From positions 58,653,850 to 58,717,849 of the forward strand of contig CM077645.1 of NCBI GenBank assembly GCA_039707465.1: DNA of 64,000 nucleotides, in the 5' to 3' direction. Position 1 is the stretch's first letter; each line of letters opens with the position of its first letter. Both the position numbers and the translations under genes were made by a program. The stretch is from Rhabdophis nuchalis. Lineage: Eukaryota > Chordata > Lepidosauria > Squamata > Natricidae. Shown here piece by piece: positions 55,801 to 64,000 of this stretch. Under the pieces are notes generated by a model. It worked only from the letters and a program-made list of their open reading frames with translations, searched no databases and had not been told where the DNA came from.

Positions 55801-57093
55801 TGTAGATTCCATATATTACCCTTGTTATCTTATGATGATTTTTTTTTTCTTGGTAATGAAATATAGAGCTTTGCTATTGAGCGTATAAATGAATGGATAG
55901 AGGAATGTTTGCTGGTAGTCTATAAACAACCAGTGGGCTCTCGTGATGCACATAGAAACCTATATTATTATTAAACAGTTTAAATTCCTTTACAATACAA
56001 CATAATAAAACAGTTTTTTAAAAACCATAAATGAATAACATCTTGGCTTTTCATCTGGCATCACCATTCGAATTCTTGCATGATAGTCCCTCCTATTCCT
56101 TTCATTCTCTTGGGAATGTCTTATTTCTTTATTTTATTTATCTAATTTATATAGTCACCAATCATTAAAATAAGTGGCCCTTGATAATACCATTGGATTG
56201 AACACATTAGCATCACAAATATGCCATTTCCCAAGAAATGCTGTGGCTTCATCCAAATTCTTAGAATATGACTATGTAATCATGAAAATGGTTTCAGTAT
56301 TGCCCTTTTGGATAAAAGTGAAGCCAATATTTCCTGCAGATCAAGCACATTTTCTACCTGTTTTATTTTTGTGAACAATTCTATAGATCAATCCACAAAC
56401 CAGATACGCTCATGTTCCATTTAAATAAGTGTTTTCTTAATCTGTTCACTTGTGTGCTATAGCTATTAGGAACGCAAACTGATTCTACTCTCTATATTGA
56501 TTTATCTTCATATATAAGATAAATTTACATAAATATTTAAACTTCAATACTGGTGTGAATGTAATTTTAAAAGCACTTAAACATCATGAATATATGAAAT
56601 AATTGTACTATGTGCTGAAGCAGTATAGCTTTTAATTCATTTATTTTGGAACATTAAAATCTTATGATTTTAATCCTTTTGAACTGAGCCAGATTGCCCA
56701 TGGCACTACCAATATTTCTGACAATCCTCCCTTGGAACACGTCAGGCTTCCTGCCTCATTTTGTAATATTTTTGTTATTAAAATGTGAAATTAAAATAAT
56801 ACAAAGCACCAACCTCAATCTACTATATTCCCAATAACACTCAATACAGGAATTTCTAAAGAAATATGAAATTATGGACAGATACAGCCTAATAAGTCCC
56901 TCCTTCTCCAGGAAAAGATGGTGGAGAGAAGAAGTATCTCATCTCCAGAAAGCAAGGGACAGTAAAGATCCATTATTTTTTGGAAAATAAATGTTTTGTG
57001 ATTTGTCACACATGCCTCATTAACTGTTTTCTGAGAACAGTGGTGATATATTCCTAAAATTGTGTCTTCTACCTGCAAATAGTTGGAAAATCC
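52863..57093. other. Long unique stretch
   Basis: 4.2 kb with no recognised transposon and no supported gene; small frames only. The segment around 54330-54600 is of ordinary complexity and free of repeats, so it would be a first choice when screening for conserved non-coding elements. That is inference only. Confidence 0.45.
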
Positions 57094-57237
57094 TTCTAGA
57101 ACAGTATTTATCAACCATGGCAACTTTAAGATGCACAGGCTTCAACTACCAGGATTTCCCATCCAGTTTGCTGGCGGAGGAATTCTGAGTGTTCATGCAT
57201 CTTAAAGTTGCCAAGGTTGAGAAATGCTTTCCAAGAA
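57094..57237. mobile_element. hAT-type MITE, palindromic
   Basis: Left 'cagtatttatcaaccatggc' + 'aactttaagatgca' is inverted at right as 'tgcatcttaaagttgccaag' + 'gttgagaaatgctt'. Flanks ttctagaa and tccaagaa match at 6 of 8. The 'aactttaag' arm sequence is shared with the palindromic MITE at 45406-45546. Confidence 0.7.
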
Positions 57238-57431
57238 TGTGCTGCTCAAGATTTCGTTCCCTTAATTATTTTTTTTAGTGTTATTGCTTGATACACACAA
57301 CGAAGATACAATGATTCTGCTCAGATTGTTGTAGGAAAGCCAAGACACACAGACAAGCTCTTCAAACTCTGCTTCCCACCCATTCTGGCACAAGTTACTG
57401 ACACGCCGTCCCGGACTTTCAACGGTCACGG

Positions 57432-57551
57432 ATGGGAACTGCAGCAACCAAACCTCCCACACAGCCTAACAGGGCTACTTTAGGGACGACGCCCCGAGCC
57501 CAGGAGGGTGATCAACCCCCCTCTTCTGCCCCCAAACGTGGCAGGTACTCA
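57432..57551 (+). other. Possible first coding exon (unproven)
   Basis: An ATG in fair context (acggatgg) opens a frame of Pro/Thr/Ser-rich sequence beginning MGTAATKPP, with Gly at residue 2 as in N-myristoylated proteins. A consensus splice donor (ggcag/gtactc) lies at about 57543-57545, inside a locally GC-richer patch. The frame stays open to 57791 (119 codons) but loses this character. No family recognised. It could equally be a chance frame or part of an old repeat. Confidence 0.2.
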
Positions 57552-58789
57552 ACTCTTGTTGACACAGTTTGCTTAGGTCGACAAGATATATGCATTCAGA
57601 GGCTATTTGTGGCTAGCAAGGAAATAAATGGGGAAGTTGCTGGGAAAAGATCGTGGGAGCAACCCAGCAAACAGGATGCTGTCTGGGGCAGGACCTTTTT
57701 GCAAGTACAGCAGTATATTGAGCATAGCTTGCAATCTTACTTCTTGACCAAAGTTTACTTGACCAATGTTTCAGGCCTAGGCCAGCCCTAGACCTCTGTA
57801 TCGTCCGTTGCTACCTCAAGATGACATGAATTTTTCTTCTTCTTCAAAATGGTGGAAGCTGCATACATGGCAGCAGGACCTAGAAAACATTTTTCTGATT
57901 AATTTTAAGAATTGGGAGAACTACTCCTTTTCTACACTAAGCTGAAAGTTGATTTGAAAATCACAAATAAATAAAGAGCCAAGTAACCAGGTATCCTCAA
58001 GATTTAGAATCATAGCGGCCCTTCTTTAAAAATTATCTGAATTTATTTGTATAATAAACTTTTTCTGAAAGGGGGACATATTCCCTTCTCACCTATTATA
58101 CATCACACACACACACACACACACTCACACACACATTTTTTTCTAACTACAGTTATTTTTAGTTATATAAGGAACTATCATTGAATCATGACTATGCCTT
58201 GAAAGTCTATTACAGGTGCTAGATTTCATGAACCAAAAAGCAATCGCAAATTTAAAAAGGGCAAAAATAGTGGAAAGTTAGATCTGCAATGTAAAATGTG
58301 CATTGTTCATTTCTTCGACAAGTCTAGTTTATTTTTAATTATTCATAATACTTCACAGTACACTAATAAATGCTCTGGAGTATATTAATGTAAGTGGTGA
58401 AATTCTTGTAATACAAAACTCTATTACATGGTTTCTGGCATTCAATCTCATGAAATCCATAGGGGGTATTTTTGTGTGCAAATTAGCTAAATGCAGATGA
58501 TCAGGGCACTAATGTCTGAACATTTGTTAAATGTTGCCTTGTTAATATCTGCAAGCACTCTGTTCCATAGACTAATTAAAAGGAAGAAAAAAATATTTCC
58601 CAAGATTTCTGCACTGCATTCTTATCACATTACAAAACCCTGATTCACCAATGAAGCCCCAAGGATGCTTTTTTGTGTGCAATCCTTAAATTGTGTGGGG
58701 AAAAGTTCTCCATGCTATTCTGTTCATTGCTATGCAATATATATATCACAGGTATAATATATTCTGTTCTTCCTCAAAAATACAGTCCC
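57552..58789. other. Unique sequence with (CA)n
   Basis: (CA)n at about 58104-58134. No gene supported. Confidence 0.5.
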
Positions 58790-59465
58790 AGACATTCTCG
58801 TCATCTTGCTTGACGCTGTAACTACATGTACTCAGTCACACTCACACGTCAGTGTGGTTTATGGAGGGTTTAATTTGTCTTCCCCAGCAGTTCTCTTCTC
58901 CCGGCTTTATAACTGTCCCAACCAAAGCCAGTCACGAGCAAGCCCAGATTAATTCCCCTAATGGCTATTTAGTCCATAAGAGAAATAGCAAGCTGCTCAA
59001 ACAGTGAGTCCAATAAACTAACATAAAGCACACACACACACACACACACAGGCAAAACTTAAAATACATGTACTTTAGCTCATAGGTTATAGTAATTCGG
59101 AATCTCAGGAAACACAAATGAGCACACAGCTATCACCCCCACACATTTCTTCCAGAAATGCCTCCCTCTGCCTGTCGTGCTAAATAGTTTCTGGTGCAGC
59201 CCATCAAGAGGGGTGAGGCCTTTATCCAAGCAATCTGGCAGACCTCCATTTCTCTGCCCTGCCTGCTTTGAGATCCACCACAGGTGGCAGCTCCTCTCCC
59301 TCTTCTTTACTGGCTGCAAGCTGTCCCCAGCCAAAGCCTGTTTTGCCAACAGTTCAGGGCCAGTAATTCCTGACTTGCCAGGAATGATCTCATTGTCCCT
59401 TGAGCCAGCCTCTAAGAAAGAATCGGAGGAGCTGTCCAAAGGAGACATCACACTACATAACATAC
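58790..59465 (-). mobile_element. Possible LTR / retroelement remnant
   Basis: The minus strand holds a 127-codon open frame (59080-59463), then TATA-like 'tataaagccggg' and 'ctccataaa' sequences, and ends near 58795 with 'tgacgagaatgtctgggact', which resembles the sequence after a gypsy or retroviral LTR. The higher GC content and the order resemble a degraded LTR with leader. No protein family was recognised and no second LTR was found. A (CA)n run interrupts it at about 59029-59050. Confidence 0.3.
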
Positions 59466-59689
59466 TGTAACAGAGAACATGTCAATAGTCACCATGAAGA
59501 AACAGTTGAATGTGAAGGCGCATAGCGTAATGGTGCTTTAAAAATGAGAAAGTTTCCATTCTATCTTGAAATCTGAAGGAACTGCCAACAAATGTTAATG
59601 TACAATCAGTTTATTTTGCTTAGTAATTTTTAGTAAAGCTATTAAATGAAATTCTAGACATCATAGCAGTAATATGCTGCCTGTTTTAT
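59466..59689. other. Unique sequence
   Basis: No feature recognised. Confidence 0.45.
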
Positions 59690-59876
59690 TAGATCTAGGT
59701 TTTAAATTAACTGTCTCCTTTTTAGCACGGGTTAAATTGTTTAATAGTAGTTTTAAATTTTGTAGAATTTGTACTATTTGTATTGTTGGATTTTAAGTTC
59801 CTATGCGCCGCCCTGAGTCCCTTTTTGGGAGTTAGGGCGGGATAGAAATTTAATAAAATATAAATATAAATAAATT
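59690..59876 (+). mobile_element. L2/CR1-group LINE tail fragment
   Basis: 'tagcacgggttaaattgttt', 'tatgcgccgccctgagtccc', 'gttagggcgggatagaaatt' then ATA-rich tail. Closely matches the 3' end of the copy at 29604-30071 read in reverse. Confidence 0.82.
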
Positions 59877-60717
59877 ATATTTCTAACAAAATCTTCACAT
59901 GTTCTGACAAAATGGGCAGCAGGATTGACAGCATCCTGATCAATTTGTGATGCTAGCAACCAGTAATAGCAACCAGTTTGTTCTATTTACTGGAACCTGG
60001 AACATTAGAGCTAAAATAAACCTCTCATCATAGAATTATAATCTCAGTTCATCATAGGTTATCCAAGATCAAACCAATTTCCAGAGTCCAACATGCATGA
60101 TATTTATTGAGTCTGTATATTAACCTTTTCAAAATAAACCCATTTTTGCTTCAACACAGGCCTTTTCAGTAAGCTGTGAATAGGAAGAACCCAAGAGAAT
60201 ACTATGGCATTTTTAAAATCTTGTTTATAAAACATTGCACCAGTCTGCATTCTTTAGTTACAGGTGACTTATTTCAGCTGGAAGTTAATTTTTCACAGCA
60301 AGATTGCTGGGAGGAAAAAAACAGAATGAGCATTAGAGATTGTGGAATAAATGGAGATTTTAAAAAAACTTTTCCCAGTTCCAGTGTAAAGGTAAACAGC
60401 GTTTTTGTGTTACACCTTTAGCTATGGTAGATAATTTAAAAGAATCTTTGGGAAAATGGGCAATTGCTTTATATGCCATATCCTTATATCAGTAGTTTTA
60501 ATCTTTTTAATTAAACCATGAGTTTATTTTAGCTATGATGGGGAAAGGAGGAAGGTTTGTATTAGGCCTTCTTTCTCAAGGTTCTCACATTTCCCAACAT
60601 TCCTCACTCAATTACCAAAAGGAACAAGCAGGAATGAGGAAGAGTCTTCATGAAGATTATTTAAGGGAGTATTTAGAGCACATATCTGCTTGGAGAATAA
60701 TTTCAGTGCTTGGTTCC
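59877..60717. other. Unique AT-rich sequence
   Basis: No gene or recognised repeat. Confidence 0.5.
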
Positions 60718-60831
<114 letters not shown>

Positions 60832-60889
60832 TGCATCCAATATGTATCATTTTTATAAATAACAAGACAGCAAAGCAAACAACTTGTTC

Positions 60890-61045
60890 CTTTTATTTTC
60901 TGCACAACTACCCCGAGAAGTGGGTTGGGATGAGAGAGAGTGGCCCAAGGTCACCCAGCTGGCTTTTATGAATAAAGCAGGACTTGAACTCACACTCTCC
61001 TGCTTTTTAACTTGGTGCTTTAACCACTAAGCCAGACTGGTTCTT
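60890..61045 (-). mobile_element. MIR-like (CORE-SINE type) element
   Basis: 'agtggcccaaggtcacccag', 'aataaagcaggacttgaact', 'cacactctcctgc', 'gctttaaccactaagccaga'. The best kept of the four copies. On the minus strand it starts with a tRNA-like head with 'cttagtggttaaagc'. Confidence 0.75.
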
Positions 61046-61109
61046 CTTTCTTCCAAACCAGCAATTCATCTCCATTATTCCACTTACTCCTTCAGTATGC
61101 TAATTTTGA

Positions 61110-61112
<3 letters not shown>

Positions 61113-61190
<78 letters not shown>
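61113..61190. repeat. (TA)n microsatellite
   Basis: 39 uninterrupted TA units. Confidence 0.98.
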
Positions 61191-61194
<4 letters not shown>

Positions 61195-61364
61195 TTCTCT
61201 CCACAAAGGTAGGAGTCTATTAATAGAAAGTCTATCTTGAAAATAAAGCGAATGGAGTATGCACTGAACGGCCCATGCACAAGGATGTGGTAAACTGGCC
61301 TGTCTAGTTTCCTTTAAGCTCTTTCCCCACAGTTACACCCTTGCGCACTCCTTGGGAACATTTT

Positions 61365-61920
61365 TTTTAATTTAGATTTATACCCCACACCTTCTCCAGA
61401 AAGGACCCAGGGAGGCGCACAGGAAATTTAAAAAACAACAAATATTACAAAATACAAAATTTAAAAACATATTAAATTCCTACCCTGTGCTAAAATCGAC
61501 TAAAATCCCCCAAATTAAAACTATCTAGGAGCAGTCACAACGGGAGGTTACGCTAGGCCGGCTTGATGGAAAAGGTGTGTCTTAAGACACTGGCGGAAGA
61601 GGCGGAGGTCTGAGATGGTACGTAGTTCAGGGGGTAAGTCGTTCCAAAGGGTAGGGCCCGCCACAGAGAAGGCCCTTCCCCTGGGTGTCGCCAACTGGCA
61701 TTGCCCGGCCGACGGCACCCTGAGAAGGCCCTCTCTGTGGGAGCGGATCGGACGACGGGATGAATGGGGCAGGAGACGGTGGTCCCATATATATAACTAG
61801 GTACCGAGCCATGGAGCGCTTTAAAGATGGTCGTCAAAACCTTGAAGCGCACCCGAAAGGCCACAGGTAGCCAGTGCAGCTCGTGCAGGAGAGGTGTTAT
61901 GTGGGAGCATCTAGAGGCTC
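61365..61920 (-). mobile_element. L2/CR1-group LINE 3' end, 5' truncated
   Basis: The minus strand encodes 'FRVRFKVLTTIFKALHGS', a shifted RSHREG segment, a 'PSLWRALPFGTT' frame (FSVAGP region shifted) and 'LRHTFSIKPA'. The 3' UTR has 'gcgcctccctgggtcctttc' toward 61380. Frameshifts show decay. Close to 33432-34026 in sequence. Confidence 0.83.
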
Positions 61921-62304
61921 TTGATCAACTCTTAGATATGCTGCTACTTATCACTCTTCTATTCAGGACAGGAGAAAATTCTCCTTTCTAAACTTCTCTA
62001 TCTATCATCAATATGTGTGAAAAGCTAAATTCCCATGCAGAATGAAGATGCTAATTTGAAGAGAAAATACAAGTTTTTATTATTTAGATTAAGAAACTAA
62101 GAGTTGAAGACAGTGGGGAAAAGAAAAAGAGAAATACCAAGAATCCTCAGGCAGAAATATACATCCAAATACATGTAACAAGTATAACAAAGCATGACTC
62201 AAGACACACACTGGTATCAAACCCCAAAATAATTCAGCAAAACGTTCTTCTGATTTTCTAATTCTTCTCCAGGTTGGAACAGTTTGCTTACCTGACTCAA
62301 GGCA
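61921..62304. other. Unique AT-rich sequence
   Basis: No feature recognised. Confidence 0.45.
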
Positions 62305-62519
62305 GTTTAGAGCAGGGGTCCACAACCACCAGTCTGCAATCCAGTACCAGCTCACAGCCCATTTGGAACTGGACTACACAAGCAGTGGGTAACCATGCAA
62401 GCATATGAAGCTGCATTGCGCAAGCAGTGGGCATGCACAAAACTATTTCCTTTCTCCTCTCACTGCCACCACTGCAGATGGTCTGTGGAGCCAGAAAGTT
62501 AGTGGCTGCTGGTTTACAG
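62305..62519. mobile_element. hAT-type MITE, 7/8 TSD
   Basis: Element 62313-62511: left 'caggggtccacaaccaccag', right 'aaagttagtggctgctg' (a decayed complement). Flanks gtttagag and gtttacag. The left end resembles those of 17805 and 45406. Confidence 0.7.
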
Positions 62520-62639
62520 CTATCATTTATTGGGATGAAAGAAGAATGGACTATTGTCAAGTTAAATTTAAAAAAGCTCAATTGAACTTCTTTGCAAGCC
62601 ACAATCTAGGATTGAGTTGGTGTCTCTTATGAGTTTCAT

Positions 62640-63560
62640 CAATAGAAAAATACAACAGGGGAGGAAGAGCCAACGTTGCGACGAAACGGATGTGCGGTCT
62701 CCATGCTCTAAGACCACTGCTGATACTTTTGTCACTGGACGGTCCAATCAGACCTAAACCATCCCATAGAGAGGAATAATACATCTTGCTGGTCTCAGGG
62801 ACCCTGCAAAGTCCTTCAAGGTTCTGTAACTCGTTTATAGAAAGTGATAAGAGGCAAGGGCACAAATTGCTTACACAGATGCTCTTTGAGAGCCTTACTG
62901 GCAGTGGGAGAGAAAGAAAAAAACCAGAACCCTGTTCTTTTGAAGATCATAAATGAATTTACACTTAAGCTAACTTAAAATAAAATGTAAAAGCCTGGAA
63001 AGCCCGAGTGGCAATGGCTACCAGTTTGGAAATATGTATCAATATTCAGAAGAGGAAACTTTAATGCTGCAAAACATCTTGGCTGGAATTCAAAATCTAC
63101 TAGAAGTAACTGGGAGATTTGAGAAGAAGATGGAAAATCTAGAGTTTTTACTAGCAAAATTGATGGGGTTGGAGCCCCCAAAATTGAAGGGGGCAAAATT
63201 GAATATAAAGTTAAGATAACTGATGATTTTATCATTGGAGTGAATGTGGTTGAAAGTGGAAAAAGAGGAGTATAGAAAAGGGAATTTGATGGACTGGAGC
63301 TGTACCCCAGATTTCAAGGCACAGAAGAAGAAAAAAGAGAAAAAATGATGGATTTAAGGAGAGAAAATTTTGTCAGAAGCACGATTGACAACTAAAGATA
63401 AGTTAATTAAAGTAGCAGATGGAGGGCAACGAGACTACCTGAGAGATGCAGTAAAGTCCAGAGAGAAGTCCACAAAAACGTCATTAAGGAAATAAATAGA
63501 AGACTAATTCCACAAATGGCAAAAGAAATAATATTCTATTGCTATTGGAAGGATACAGGT
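62640..63560 (+). pseudogene. Possible LINE ORF1-like remnant
   Basis: A plus frame from about 63018 (atggctaccagtttgg) is broken near 63050. It continues at 63034-63219 with a heptad-like helical stretch (LAGIQNLLEVTGRFEKKMEN, LEFLLAKLMGLE) and then, after a shift, 'ELYPRFQGTEEEKREKMMDL' and 'RRENFVRSTID'. A coiled coil followed by a charged RNA-binding-like region is what LINE ORF1 proteins look like, but no family is recognised. The GC-richer 62640-62760 may be its 5' leader. Confidence 0.4.
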
Positions 63561-63790
63561 TGATATATGAAAGTTGATAACAAAAAATTAGTTAATTTTT
63601 GTAATTAGTAAGTAGTAATTGAGTAATTTTTAGGTTGCTATGTTAAATAAATAATTGATAATGGCAACAAGGTACATTCATGTGTTGGCTTGATGAGAGG
63701 AAGTTGTATATAAATAGCAAATGATTTTCTGTTAACAAATATTAATCATAACAATAATAATAATGAAATGACAATGGATATAGTTAATAA
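63561..63790. other. AT-rich sequence
   Basis: No feature recognised apart from an (AAT)n-like run at about 63750-63762. Confidence 0.5.
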
Positions 63791-63860
63791 TTGTATGTAT
63801 GTATGTATGTATGTATGTATGTATGTATGCATGCATGCATGCATGCATGCATGCATGCAT
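63791..63860. repeat. (TATG)n-(CATG)n compound microsatellite
   Basis: About nine TATG units change to about eight CATG units. CATG is self-complementary, so the second part is palindromic at every unit. Confidence 0.95.
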
Positions 63861-64000
63861 ATACTGGTTTAGCAAAAGGAATTTGTACACAAACTCTAAA
63901 CAGTGATTTGGAAAAAAGGCTTAGAAATTTTGTTAATTAATTCTGACTTAGAACATGTTATAAAGGTGTAATGTTATTAGATGATTTTGAAATAACTAAT

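Overview
The window reads as squamate reptile nuclear DNA, most likely snake. A Sauria-type SINE, a Bov-B LINE 3' end, L2- and CR1-type LINE 3' ends, many 8-bp-TSD hAT miniature elements and abundant tetranucleotide repeats occur together on an AT-rich background. I find no convincing host protein-coding gene, rRNA gene or functional tRNA gene. It looks like an intergenic region or large intron built up by layered transposon insertions.

The one intact gene is the gag-pol of a full-length Ty3/gypsy LTR retrotransposon (18260-23253). Its two 298-bp LTRs differ at a single base, it has a 5-bp target duplication (gcagc), a primer-binding site matching the 3' end of serine tRNA(GCT), a polypurine tract, and one uninterrupted ORF with Gag/zinc knuckles, aspartic protease, reverse transcriptase, RNase H and DDE integrase, all with catalytic residues in place. 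It sits inside an older GC-rich hAT-like element (17805-24374) that has its own 8-bp duplication (ctgtagac). A decayed cousin of the gypsy element, with the same primer type, lies at 6986-7530.

Layout: 1-9 kb, unique AT-rich DNA with SINEs, hAT MITEs, the gypsy remnant and a cluster of SINE-linked inverted repeats (64-164, 7553-8310). 9.5-16 kb, LINE remnants (one with an RT-like motif at about 10.1 kb, Bov-B at 13.3 kb) and a long (TTTGC)n array. 17.6-24.4 kb, the nested hAT/gypsy block. 24.4-34.3 kb, mostly unique DNA, then a Sauria SINE, an L2 copy inside a hAT MITE, two head-to-head L2 copies, and an L2 copy inside a CR1 copy. 34.3-42 kb, mostly unique DNA plus a non-autonomous Helitron (39977-40415). 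42-53 kb, a dense field of hAT elements, fold-back elements, L2 copies and microsatellites. 53-64 kb, mostly unique DNA plus scattered repeats and three uncertain candidates: a possible first exon at 57.4 kb, an LTR-like block at 58.8-59.5 kb and a possible LINE ORF1 at 63 kb.

Functionally, the only self-sufficient module is the gypsy element: the 5' LTR gives promoter and polyadenylation signals, the serine tRNA would prime minus-strand synthesis, and Gag-Pol supplies particle, protease, RT/RNase H and integrase. The rest are non-autonomous elements or dead fragments that would have depended on transposases or RTs encoded elsewhere. Family names were assigned by recognition, without database searches.
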